A stretch of DNA of 64,000 bases from an uncultured Flavobacteriales bacterium. GTDB lineage: Bacteria; Bacteroidota; Bacteroidia; Flavobacteriales_G; Salibacteraceae. The stretch covers positions 1 through 64,000 of the forward strand of contig CAJXNO010000005.1 of NCBI GenBank assembly GCA_913057205.1, written 5' to 3'. Positions 29,880-39,500 of this stretch are shown piece by piece. Position numbers and translations under genes: made by a program. Within the stretch, counting starts at the first letter, position 1. Each line of letters starts with the position of its first letter. Under the pieces are notes generated by a model. It did not search any database, had not been told where the DNA came from, and worked only from the letters and a program-made list of their open reading frames with translations.

Positions 29880-29888
29880 CTATATTTG
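29855..29888 (+). promoter_or_regulatory. Promoter of tRNA-Arg
   Basis: TATATTTG (29881-29888) matches TAnnTTTG exactly and ends 14 bases before the tRNA. A TTG at 29855-29857 lies 23 bases upstream of it, slightly further than in the other promoters. Confidence 0.55.
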
Positions 29889-29902
29889 CACCCCCAAACA
29901 AA

Positions 29903-29976
29903 GGCCTCGTAGCATAACTGAATAGTGCACCAGATTACGGCTCTGGAGGTTGCAGGTTTGAATCCTGCCGAGGTCA
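29903..29976 (+). tRNA. tRNA-Arg (anticodon ACG)
   Basis: All four stems fold. The acceptor is GGCCTCG (29903-29909) with CGAGGTC (29969-29975, one G-T pair). The D stem is GCAT with GTGC. The anticodon stem is CCAGA with TCTGG around loop TTACGGC, which gives ACG at positions 34-36. The T stem is GCAGG with CCTGC around TTTGAAT. The discriminator base is A and CCA is not encoded. A reads as inosine in this tRNA, so it decodes CGU, CGC and CGA. Confidence 0.95.
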
Positions 29977-29989
29977 CTTGATGATTGAA

Positions 29990-30020
29990 GCCTCTCCGCG
30001 TTAGCGGCAGAGGCTTTTTT
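29990..30020 (+). terminator. Terminator of tRNA-Arg
   Basis: GCCTCT (29990-29995) pairs with AGAGGC (30009-30014), and inside it CCGC (29996-29999) pairs with GCGG (30004-30007) around a four-base loop. Six T follow (30015-30020). It starts 13 bases after the tRNA. Confidence 0.92.
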
Positions 30021-30029
30021 CTTGTCCAG

Positions 30030-30097
30030 CCGTTGAGCTTGCTCATAAGGCTGAGCAAGAAAAAAGCCTCCGTGAGCCAAGCGAACAAGAGGCGGAA
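30030..30097. repeat. 68-bp intergenic repeat, copy 1
   Basis: Identical to 30221-30288 except one base. It contains AAAAAAGCCTC ... GAGGC, which on the minus strand is a hairpin followed by six T, so it looks like a minus-strand terminator. The left part also pairs with the tRNA terminator: 30010-30031 and 30049-30070 are inverted arms with two mismatches over 22 bases. Confidence 0.85.
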
Positions 30098-30220
30098 ATT
30101 CCCTGCACGGATAAAATAGGCTCACGAGCGACTGAAAAAGAGCGAGTAATCCTTTTTTCAGACAAAAGACATTAGACGAAGGACATAAGACTAGATCTCT
30201 TGCGGGAATGCAAGAGCTTG

Positions 30221-30288
30221 CCGTTGAGCTCGCTCATAAGGCTGAGCAAGAAAAAAGCCTCCGTGAGCCAAGCGAACAAGAGGCGGAA
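30221..30288. repeat. 68-bp intergenic repeat, copy 2
   Basis: The second copy has 67 of 68 bases equal to 30030-30097 (T to C at the eleventh base). It lacks the upstream inverted arm that copy 1 shares with the tRNA terminator. Confidence 0.85.
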
Positions 30289-30424
30289 CCAAACGAACGA
30301 AAAGCAAAACCTGATTACACTGTAGGTATTGCAAACGGTCCTCACCCTCCCTGTTAATTATTCCCCAACCCCACCCTGTAGGCAAACGAAAAGCTTTTAA
30401 TACTTTTCGGAGCAATTATTACGT

Positions 30425-31258
30425 GTGGACTACATCGAACTCAACATACGGGTAAAGGGACCCGACTTTACGGAGATCATCGCTGCTGAGCTTACGGAGC
30501 TGCCGTTTGATAGTTTTCAAACTGAGGCGCAGGACATCCGAGCTTACATGCCCGAGGTTCAATTCGATCAAAAGGAGGTCGACGAAGCGCTTGCTCCTTA
30601 CCTCCAACAGATCGATGACCTTGAGGTAAAAATAATCCCTCACCAGAATTGGAATGCACTTTGGGAAAGCAACTATGAACCGGTCTACATCGGTGCAGAC
30701 ATTGTGATCAAAGCTCCTTTTCATGCGCATTACCAATCGCGCAAGTATGCCATCACCATCGATCCAAACATGTCATTCGGAACAGGCCACCACCCTACCA
30801 CCTTTATGATCATGGAGGCCATGGAGAATATACCCCTAGAGAACAAAGACCTCTGTGACTTTGGCTGTGGAAGCGGCATCCTCTCCATCTACGCCGCACA
30901 GCGCGGTGCGCATGGGTTTGGCATCGAAATAGACCCCAATGCTGCGGATGCAGCGCGTCAGAATTTGCTTCAAAACAACGTCCAAGGATTCAACATCCTC
31001 ACAGGCGACCTTGCCACCCTTGAAAAAAGCAGTGTAACCTTTGATGTGATCCTTGCAAACATCAACCGCAACGTCATTGAAGAATCGGTTGGTGTGTTCT
31101 ATCAAAAAGCCAGACCAGGTGCATACCTTTTTTGTGCGGGCTTTTTAAACGAGGATGCGGAACAATTAAGCAAGCACCTCCACCAAGCCGGCTTTCCAAC
31201 CATCGAGCAACGTACACGCGAAGGCTGGACCATGTTGCTAACCCGAAGAACACCATGA
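30425..31258 (+). CDS. prmA: Ribosomal protein L11 methyltransferase
   Basis: A 277-aa class I SAM methyltransferase that methylates lysines of ribosomal protein L11. Motifs are the PrmA-specific MSFGTGHHPTTFMIMEAME (about 115), SAM motif I CDFGCGSGILSIYAAQRGA (about 140), and DVILANINRNVIE (about 205). The start is GTG at 30425, and no ATG start lies near. The stop overlaps the next gene by 4 bp (ATGA). In Flavobacteriia prmA often sits between tpiA and clpS. Here both are nearby but not adjacent. Confidence 0.95.
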   Translation: MDYIELNIRVKGPDFTEIIAAELTELPFDSFQTEAQDIRAYMPEVQFDQKEVDEALAPYLQQIDDLEVKIIPHQNWNALWESNYEPVYIGADIVIKAPFHAHYQSRKYAITIDPNMSFGTGHHPTTFMIMEAMENIPLENKDLCDFGCGSGILSIYAAQRGAHGFGIEIDPNAADAARQNLLQNNVQGFNILTGDLATLEKSSVTFDVILANINRNVIEESVGVFYQKARPGAYLFCAGFLNEDAEQLSKHLHQAGFPTIEQRTREGWTMLLTRRTP

Positions 31259-34200
31259 GAAATATCCTTCAACCCTTACTCATTCTAGCATTCATCGCCT
31301 GCTACTTTCCTGTTTCAGCTCAAACCTTAAAGGAGTTCAGCGCCCAAAGTGTCTTCTTGACAGAATTGGAAGATCAATTGGTGGGTAAAGCGGTGGGCGA
31401 TGCGAAAAAGGAGAATAAAGAGTTGATGGAGAAGTTCACAGAAATGTGGACAGAACTCAACGCCTTCTCCCCCAATGAACAGAGTCGCATCTTCACTACA
31501 AGCAACAAGATCCTGGAAGAACGGCTAAAGGTGATTCCTGACATCCGTGAATACATCAAAACGGTGATCACCATCAAAGAAGTAGATGAAGGAGGAGGGC
31601 GCTTCGTAGAGTGGCACAAGGTGGTAGATGTGGTTCTGGGTAGTAGATCTGCTCGGAAGGATTTTCCTGACTTCCTGGCCTTTAGCGCAAAACTCTACAG
31701 CAACAACGTCATATACCACTCTGCCTCTACCGAATGGATCAGTGACAACAACGGCTATCGATTCGAGATTGAGGATGGAGCCCCGATCTTGGTAGTGCCC
31801 TCATTGAACCTCAAATGCGCTGCGAAGCAATCAGAGATTGTAATCGAGAAAACCAGCGGAACTTATTATCCCCTGGATGAAAAATGGGTCGGTAAGGGTG
31901 GAACTGTCACTTGGGAACGTGCTGGCCTTGATGTGAACAAGGTATATGCAATCATCAACGACTACGAGATCCTGATGAAATTCTCAAAATACGATGCGGA
32001 CTCGGTCACGTTCTATAACACCAATTACTTCCAAACACCCCTTCAGGGACGCCTAGAGGACGCTGTTCGTGCCAACGTAACAGAGAAAAACGCCTCCTTC
32101 CCCGCCTTCACTTCCTACAGTAAGCGGATCCGAATAGAGAACATAGATAAAGGCGTGGATTACGAAGGAGGCTTTACCCAACGCGGCGCCCGATTCATTG
32201 CAAGTGGTGATGTTGACGACCCCGCTTACCTTACCTTCTACTTGAACGACAAACCTTTTCTCGAACTGAGTTCCGTTACCTTCAGCATCAAAGAAGACCG
32301 CATTACGTCTACCGATGCACGGGTGAAATTCATGCTCCATGAAGACTCCATTACTCACCCCGGCTTGGACTTCAAGTTTTTTCGATCACAGCGCGTGGTC
32401 AACTTGTTTCGTTCAAACGAAGGCTTGCAAAAGGCACCTTACTTCGATAGCTACCATGCGATCGATATCTATTCGGAACTGGTCACTTGGAACCTCGATC
32501 GTCCAAAAATTGATTTCACTACCATTCCGAATAGTTCAGATAACCGCGCCTTCTTCGAGTCGGACTACTACTTCCGTGCCGACAGGTTTGACGCGCAGAT
32601 GGGAATGGGCATGACCCATCCCATGGTGGAATTGAAGAACTGCTTTGAAGATCGTGGCTCACAAACCATTTGGGATGAGGATTATGCGCGATGCCTGGGT
32701 TCAGACATTACGGGAGCACAGGTCTTGCTCTTGAATTATATGAACATGGGTTTGGTAGACTATGATCCGGCCACCAATCGAGTGAGGGCAAAGGAGCGAC
32801 TCTACCACTATGTAGCATCAAAATCTGAACTAGAGGACTACGATGTATTGCAGATCGCGAGTGACATCGGTGAAAAGGAAAACGCGAGTATGAACCTAAC
32901 GGATGAGGTGTTCACCTTCACGATCAACGGCATTCCAAACATCATCTTATCTGATTCGCATCAAGTGATCTTGTATCCAAAAGATGGTACCATTACCATG
33001 GAAAAGAACCGAGACTTCAACTTCTCTGGCACCATCAAAGCCGGCCGACTTGAGTTCTATGGAAACAACTTCTCCTTTGATTACGATTCTTTCAAAATCG
33101 ATATGCCGAACGTTGATTCCACCCGCTTCATCGTAGGAACCGGACAACGCTCCGCGGCCGGCCGAGAACAGTTGGTTTTGGTGAAAACCGTGATCGAAGA
33201 CGTGAATGGTGTGCTGGAAATCGACGATCCAGCCAACAAGTCGGGATTAGAGCAACTGGACCAGTACCCCATCTTCACGAGCCTAGGGAACTCTTTCGCA
33301 TTCTATGACCGAGGCAACATACAAAATGGACAATACCAGCGAGAGAACTTCTACTTTGAACTAGACCCTTTTGAATTTGATAGCTTGGACAATTTCAGCA
33401 ATGATCAAATCAACTTTGAAGGAAAGTTTGTCAGCGCCGACATCTTCCCAGAATTCAGGGAGACCCTAACGGTTCAAGAAGATTACTCTCTCGGTTTTAA
33501 ACGGCTCACACCGCGCGAAGGGTTTGATGCGTACCGAGGTAAGGGCCGCTACAATGACAGCATCCGACTAAGTCACAGTGGATTACGCGGTTCGGGACGA
33601 TTGAATTACCTCAATAGCATCACCAAATCGCGCAACTTCCTCTTCCTTCCTGAATACATGCTGGCCATCACGGAGAACGTGGTCTTGGAAGAACAGATGG
33701 GCGGAGTGGAATATCCTCCAGCCACAGCAAAACGGGTAAAGCAAGAGTGGACACCCTATAACAACAACATGCGATATCGTACCGAAAACGATCCTTTCTT
33801 TATGTACGATGGCACCTCGGAGCTAACCGGTATTCTGGACCTCACACCAGACGGACTCAAAGGAGCTGGATTGTTCTCCTTTAAACAATCAGAACTGGAA
33901 TCGAACCTCTTCGAGTTTGGGTTTAGCGGGTTCCACAGCGACACGGCCGATTTTCGATTGAAATCAGACGTAAGCGCTTTTGAAGGCTTCCAGTTTAAGA
34001 CCAACAACGTTACTGCCGACATCGATTTTACCAAGCGCAAGGGCGACTTCGTCTCCAATGATGGCACCTCCATGATGGAGTTTCCTCAAAACCAGTATGT
34101 GGCCTTTATGGACCGCTTTACCTGGTACATGGATCAAGAGGCAATCGAACTTTCTGGAGGCAAAACCAACAAGAATTCAAGTGCCGGCGACATGCAGTTC

Positions 34201-35721
34201 GAAGGGTCGCGTTTCATCTCGATGCATCCCGACCAAGATTCGTTGGAATTCTACTCACCCGCGGCACGCTATGACCTCAAAAACTTGATCATTGAAGCCA
34301 AACAGATCGAGTTCATTCCAGTTGCTGATGCCTTAATCTACCCAGACAGTGGCTTGATCACCGTGAAGCGAAAGGCGAAAATGAAGACCCTCACCAATTG
34401 CCGCATCGTAGCCAATGCCATCACCAAGTATCACAAGATCGATAGCGCAACGGTAGATATCTTCGCTCGTCGCGATTACTTCGGCACTGGACTCTACACC
34501 TACAAAGACAAAGCAGGCGGTAAACAGCAGATCCGCTTCAGCACCGTTGGAGTAGATAGTGCTTATCAGACCTATGCAAAAGGCAGCATCGATAGCAGCA
34601 GGAAATTCAGCTTGAGTCCGTATTTTGCTTTCCGGGGTGATGTGCAACTGAATGCATCGGACAAGGAATTGACCTTCGATGGCTACTCGAAGATCAGGCA
34701 CGGATGCGATTCATACATCCCAATCAGCTGGTTTAAATTCAGATCCGTGATAGACCCCGAAGATGTGCTGATTCCTATCAAGTCGCCCCAATTGGGTGAT
34801 GACGAAGACGTACTCACGACCTCGGTTGTATTGGATCCAGATACAGGTGCCTTCTACTCTGCTTTCTTATCAGAGAAACGCGAAGACGATGACTACAGCC
34901 TACTCCCTGCCGAAGGCTTCATCCAGTACAAGGAAGACATCAACGAATACCGCGTTAGTAACATCGAAAAGCTAACGCAGCAAAGCCTGCCTGGACAATA
35001 CATGAGTTTGAATGCTGAAAACTGTAAAGTGTACGCCGAAGGCCGGACAGGATTTGGGTTAAACCCTGGTCAGCTGGATCTGACTACCGTTGGAAACATC
35101 CATCATGACATGCAGAACGACAAGGTGAAACTGGATGTGATGATTTTATTGAACTTCTTCTTTGACGACAAACTGATCGACGACATGGGCAAAACCATGG
35201 CAGAGAATGCACTTGGTGACCCCGTTGATTTTGAGCGTGAAACCTATCAGCGCGGATTACGTGAATTGATCGGAACGGATGAAGCAGACAAATTGATCTC
35301 AACCATTACGCTTACGGGAACCTTCAGGAAGTTCCCTTCAGAATTGGAGAAAAACTTCTTCTTAACCGATGTACAGTTGGAATGGAACCCAGAAACCGAT
35401 TCGTATCAGTCTACCGGACCCATCGGCATTGGCAATATCGGAAAACGCCAGGTTAACGTGAAAGTGAAGGGCAAGGTAGAAGTCGTGGTTGGACGCATTC
35501 CTGAGATCAACATCTATTTGGAAGCCGATAAGGAAACGTGGTGGTACTTCAAGTATTCACGCAACATCATGCAAGCGTATTCGAGCATTGATGAATTCAA
35601 CACCACCATCGGCGACCTGAAGGCTGATAAGCGAAAGCTAAAGGTTGAAAAAGGGCAATCGCCTTACAGTTTCATGCTTTCGAGCAAGCGTCGCATGGAA
35701 GACTTCATTAAGAAGTTCTAA
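31255..35721 (+). CDS. Large exported beta-rich protein, unknown function
   Basis: A 1488-aa protein with a signal peptide (1 to about 23, ending VSAQ) that I cannot assign to a characterised family. After a helical first 100 residues it is almost entirely predicted beta strand in short repeats of alternating polar and aromatic residues. Examples are SGTIKAGRLEFYGNNFSFDY (about 595) and LKNLIIEAKQIEFIPVADAL (about 1010), the latter like an OstA/LptA strand pattern. It has no membrane anchor, no sorting domain and no enzyme motif that I see. It could be a periplasmic lipid-bridging or scaffold protein, but this is inference. The ATG at 31255 overlaps the prmA stop. A 41-residue extension from 31132 lies inside prmA. 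Confidence 0.75.
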   Translation: MRNILQPLLILAFIACYFPVSAQTLKEFSAQSVFLTELEDQLVGKAVGDAKKENKELMEKFTEMWTELNAFSPNEQSRIFTTSNKILEERLKVIPDIREYIKTVITIKEVDEGGGRFVEWHKVVDVVLGSRSARKDFPDFLAFSAKLYSNNVIYHSASTEWISDNNGYRFEIEDGAPILVVPSLNLKCAAKQSEIVIEKTSGTYYPLDEKWVGKGGTVTWERAGLDVNKVYAIINDYEILMKFSKYDADSVTFYNTNYFQTPLQGRLEDAVRANVTEKNASFPAFTSYSKRIRIENIDKGVDYEGGFTQRGARFIASGDVDDPAYLTFYLNDKPFLELSSVTFSIKEDRITSTDARVKFMLHEDSITHPGLDFKFFRSQRVVNLFRSNEGLQKAPYFDSYHAIDIYSELVTWNLDRPKIDFTTIPNSSDNRAFFESDYYFRADRFDAQMGMGMTHPMVELKNCFEDRGSQTIWDEDYARCLGSDITGAQVLLLNYMNMGLVDYDPATNRVRAKERLYHYVASKSELEDYDVLQIASDIGEKENASMNLTDEVFTFTINGIPNIILSDSHQVILYPKDGTITMEKNRDFNFSGTIKAGRLEFYGNNFSFDYDSFKIDMPNVDSTRFIVGTGQRSAAGREQLVLVKTVIEDVNGVLEIDDPANKSGLEQLDQYPIFTSLGNSFAFYDRGNIQNGQYQRENFYFELDPFEFDSLDNFSNDQINFEGKFVSADIFPEFRETLTVQEDYSLGFKRLTPREGFDAYRGKGRYNDSIRLSHSGLRGSGRLNYLNSITKSRNFLFLPEYMLAITENVVLEEQMGGVEYPPATAKRVKQEWTPYNNNMRYRTENDPFFMYDGTSELTGILDLTPDGLKGAGLFSFKQSELESNLFEFGFSGFHSDTADFRLKSDVSAFEGFQFKTNNVTADIDFTKRKGDFVSNDGTSMMEFPQNQYVAFMDRFTWYMDQEAIELSGGKTNKNSSAGDMQFEGSRFISMHPDQDSLEFYSPAARYDLKNLIIEAKQIEFIPVADALIYPDSGLITVKRKAKMKTLTNCRIVANAITKYHKIDSATVDIFARRDYFGTGLYTYKDKAGGKQQIRFSTVGVDSAYQTYAKGSIDSSRKFSLSPYFAFRGDVQLNASDKELTFDGYSKIRHGCDSYIPISWFKFRSVIDPEDVLIPIKSPQLGDDEDVLTTSVVLDPDTGAFYSAFLSEKREDDDYSLLPAEGFIQYKEDINEYRVSNIEKLTQQSLPGQYMSLNAENCKVYAEGRTGFGLNPGQLDLTTVGNIHHDMQNDKVKLDVMILLNFFFDDKLIDDMGKTMAENALGDPVDFERETYQRGLRELIGTDEADKLISTITLTGTFRKFPSELEKNFFLTDVQLEWNPETDSYQSTGPIGIGNIGKRQVNVKVKGKVEVVVGRIPEINIYLEADKETWWYFKYSRNIMQAYSSIDEFNTTIGDLKADKRKLKVEKGQSPYSFMLSSKRRMEDFIKKF

Positions 35722-35761
35722 GGCCGCTAAAACGGAGAGTTTTTAAATTCGCGCCGACCTC

Positions 35762-36421
35762 ATGATCACAATACCAACGATTATTTCATTGCTACTAGCG
35801 TATTTGCTGGGTTCTATTCCTTCTGCGGTATGGATCGGTAAGATGTTCTATGGCATTGATGTGAGGGAATACGGAAGCGGCAATGCTGGCGCCACCAATA
35901 CCTTCCGGGTTCTAGGAAAGAAAGCCGGGATCCCGGTGCTGTTGATTGATGCGCTCAAAGGCTTTGCTGCCGTGAACTTGGTCCACTTCTTTGCGGAAGA
36001 ACCGATCTCTGAAGCGGCATTTGTGAACTACAAATTGGCATTGGGTATTGCTGCGGTGATCGGACATATCTTTCCTGTTTTTGCCGGATTTAGAGGTGGA
36101 AAAGGCATCGCAACCTTACTTGGTTTGATGCTGGCCGTTCACTATCAAGGCGCCTTGATCGCATTGTCTGTTTTCGTGTTAGTCTTCGCTATTACGAAGT
36201 TTGTTTCGCTCGGGTCGATGACCGCTGCGCTGAGTTTCCCCTTCATCATCGTACTGATCTTTCAAACCACGGTTCCAAGCCTCATCGTCTTCTCGATGTT
36301 CGTGGCGATATTGGTGTTGATCACCCATCAAAAGAACATTGAGCGTCTCGTGCGTCGCGAAGAGAACAAGGCGAATATTTCGTTAAAGAATCTCATTAAG
36401 CAGGCTGCAGAAGACGATTAA
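35762..36421 (+). CDS. plsY: Glycerol-3-phosphate acyltransferase PlsY
   Basis: A 219-aa membrane enzyme that transfers the acyl group from acyl-phosphate to glycerol-3-phosphate, the first step of phospholipid synthesis. The three conserved cytoplasmic motifs are visible: GSIPSAVWIGK, YGSGNAGATNTFRVLGKKAG, and GHIFPVFAGFRGGKGIAT. About six hydrophobic segments. Length normal. It starts with ATG 41 bases after the 1488-aa gene and has a TAAATTCG box (35744-35751, one mismatch to TAnnTTTG) just upstream. Confidence 0.95.
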   Translation: MITIPTIISLLLAYLLGSIPSAVWIGKMFYGIDVREYGSGNAGATNTFRVLGKKAGIPVLLIDALKGFAAVNLVHFFAEEPISEAAFVNYKLALGIAAVIGHIFPVFAGFRGGKGIATLLGLMLAVHYQGALIALSVFVLVFAITKFVSLGSMTAALSFPFIIVLIFQTTVPSLIVFSMFVAILVLITHQKNIERLVRREENKANISLKNLIKQAAEDD

Positions 36422-36538
36422 CCCCATCTTCACGTTTAGGTTATTCACATTGCATTGCGCAAAATCACTGGCATTTCAGACGTTTTTGAAGCATTGAGTT
36501 GTTGACTTTTACCTTACAGATTCTGTACCCGAACACCA

Positions 36539-39500
36539 GTGGTTAACCTGCAAACCAACATACATAAACTCCTCCTCACCCTTGTCTTAGCTACGTCCAC
36601 CATGCTAGGCACAGCGCAGGAATCAGAAGAAGAGTTGAATGAATATGCCCTCGAACTCTTCGAGCAGGAAGAATACGCAGCTGCGGCCAAAACCTATTCC
36701 ACCTTGCTCAGTATTCGGCTCCAAAGCGCAGAATACAACTACCGCTATGGTGCTTGTGAGCTCTTTACTGCAGAAGATAAGGAAGAAGCCCTGAAGTACT
36801 TGAAATTCGCCTGCGAGCAAGAGAACCCTCCAGCACTGGCCTATTTCTACTATGGTCTGGGGCTACACCTGAATTATCAGTTCGACCGAGCGATTGCGCA
36901 GTACAAAAAATATAAGCCGCTCGCAGGTAAAAAAGAGCGGGAAGCCGATTTGGTAGATCACTACATCGAGCAGTGCGAGCAGGGTAAGCAACTGGTTTCA
37001 AGCTTTACAGACATATCCGTGATCCAGCGCACCGTTCTACCGCGCACAGACTTCTACCGCAACTATGACCTCTCTGAATTCGGAGGTAAGATCATCGTGA
37101 AGCCGGAAGATTTCATGTCTGAAGAAGACAAAAAACGCGATGCCAAATTCCTGATGTATTTTCAGCAAGAGGCTGACCTGATCTACTACGCTTCGTATTC
37201 TGACAAAAACGAAACGGGCAAAGACCTTTACGTCATCCAAAAGCTACCAGGTGGCGACTGGAGTGAGGCAAAGCGATTAGATAACACGATCAATACGCCT
37301 TACGACGAAGACTTCCCCTTCATACATCCAGAAGGTGATGTACTCTACTTTGCATCGAAAGGTCATAACAGCATGGGTGGTTATGACATCTTCAAGAGTA
37401 CCAGAAGAGGTGATGGCTCATGGACAAAGCCGGTCAATATGGAGTTTGCGATCAATACCCCTTGGGATGATTTCATGTTCATTACCGACCTAGAAGAAAA
37501 AGCTGCCTGGTTTGCGAGTAACCGAGAGACCAGCAATACGGAGGTAACCGTTTATCGGATTGGCATCGAACGTATTCCGCTTGACCTAACGCTTATCAAA
37601 GGGGTGTTCGAGACAGAAGGTTCGAAGAAAGCGAGCATTACCGTGGAAGATATGGTTCAGGGCAAGACCGTTGGTGTTTTCGTCTCCAATGGCGCTACAG
37701 GTGAATACCTCATGGATCTTAAAGGCAGCGGGCAGTACAAGTTCATCGTAGAGGCTGAAGAGAGCAATGCGGTGCACACAGGAATCGTAGAAGTTCCGCG
37801 AGAAAAGGGTTTAAAGCAGTTCAGGCAAGAGATGAATTTGCTCAACAACGGTGGTAAGGAGCAACTTCAAATCATCAATCACTTCGATGAGCCTTTGGAA
37901 GGGGAACAGTTGTTGACCGCAGATATCCTCAAGAAGCAAGCCTCCCTATCTGTCAATGCTTCAGAAGATGACCTGCAGTCTTCTCTTCAGGTCTTGGACA
38001 ACGGAACTGAAAATGAATCAGGGTCGGATGGTGGATTGGATCCGATTGCTAAGATGGAACTGGCACAACGCGCACGCGACGAACTTGCAGAGGAAGCTCA
38101 AATGATGAATAAGAAAGCTGCCGCTCTTTTTGCGGTAGCTCAAGAAAAATACAATTCAGACGAGCCGGAAGAATTGGCAGAGGCATCGATCGCAGCGGAG
38201 CTGGCGGGGACTTACAAGAACGAAGCCAACAGAAGGTCTACCGCTGTTGACCAAATGGATCAACTGCTAGCTGAGATGCGCAGTGCAGAGGATAACCCAG
38301 ATGCCTACAACGCCAAGTACACGCAGATCGCTGCTACCCAAAACAACTTCAAGCCTGTAGAAAAATTTGATGAGAAGGTTGAGAATAAACTAGAACAACG
38401 ACTCGACCCGACCATCACGGCGCACGCAAGTAAAACAGCTGAGGTGAAGGATCTAGAGGACGACCTCACCAGCATTGATGAAGAGATCGCGTACTACCGA
38501 CAAGAAGCCGAGAACACAAAGGATGAAACGATCAAAGCAGAGTTGGAGTCTCAGATCCAAGAGGCAGAGAAAGCCCGGCCGGTAAAACGAATAGCTCTTG
38601 ATAAAGCCAAAAAAGAACTTGAAACACTGAGCCAACAGAAGCAAAATGCCCAACGCTACCTTGGAATGGCTGGTGCCATGTTGGCCAAAGCAGCGAGCGA
38701 AGCACCAGGAATCACCCAAGAAGTGAGCAATGTTGCACTGAATGAGATGCAGCAGGTCATGCAACGAAAAGCAACCGGGAATGCCGCACTCATGGCCTTT
38801 CTCGACCCAGAAGAGGCAGAGCAATCCCGCAAAGAAGAGCTTCAGGCAAGCAGATTGGGACAGGACGATGAGGAGCAGACGGGTGATCAAGACGATCAAG
38901 GCGTTGAAGGCGACGAAGGTGCAGACGAAGTTTCGGAAGCCATTGAAGATAATGGCAACCTAAACAACGACAATACCGGCACATCTGCCGCAGGTGATGA
39001 TGAGGCGGGTGACCTGAATGCCGAGATCGAACGCATCGAAGCAGAAGCCTCTACACCCGAAGTCATCCAAGGTGATCTTGAAACCTACTTCAGCAATGCA
39101 TTAGAAGAAGCTGAGTCTGCCGAAGACCCCATCATCGCAGAAAGCAATAAGGCAGAGGTCTATGACCAATGGGCAGAGAACTTGGCTTTGAAGATCGACT
39201 CATTAGAACGCGTGAAGGCGACTACGTCAGACTTCGTTACCATTGAAGAGCTTGATGCGGATATTGCCGTTCTCCGAGCAGAGCAGGCTGAAAAGGAGAC
39301 CTTGGCGATGGAAAGCTACCAAAAGGTGGCTGCATTGAGCGATGAAGCAGCTGACCAAGTGGCTGCTGCAGATGTTGAGGAAGCATCGCTCACGGATACG
39401 GTAGTTGAGGATCAAACAGCGGATACTGAAGCAAGCAAGGAAAATGTTCCCCCAATCCCCGCCGAGCTTTTGGAAGAAGGCACATTACCGAGCGGTGTTG

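Larger units (their letters stand above)
29977..30424. other. Gene-free repeat region between tRNA-Arg and prmA
   Basis: These 448 bases hold the tRNA terminator, two copies of a 68-bp repeat, a phrase-like low-complexity stretch at 30160-30194, and the prmA leader. Short minus-strand ORFs across it arise from the repeat and the tRNA and are not considered genes. Confidence 0.7.

Noticed and set aside
29876-30125. Minus-strand ORFs across tRNA-Arg and repeat copy 1
   Set aside because: They are antisense to the tRNA and its terminator, share a repeat-derived peptide with the ORF at 30191-30415, and have no family likeness.
30191-30415. Minus-strand ORF of 74 codons over repeat copy 2
   Set aside because: Its coding appearance comes from the 68-bp repeat; no start context and no homology that I recognise.
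31132-31254. 41-residue N-terminal extension of the 1488-aa protein
   Set aside because: It lies inside prmA in another frame and would bury the signal peptide.
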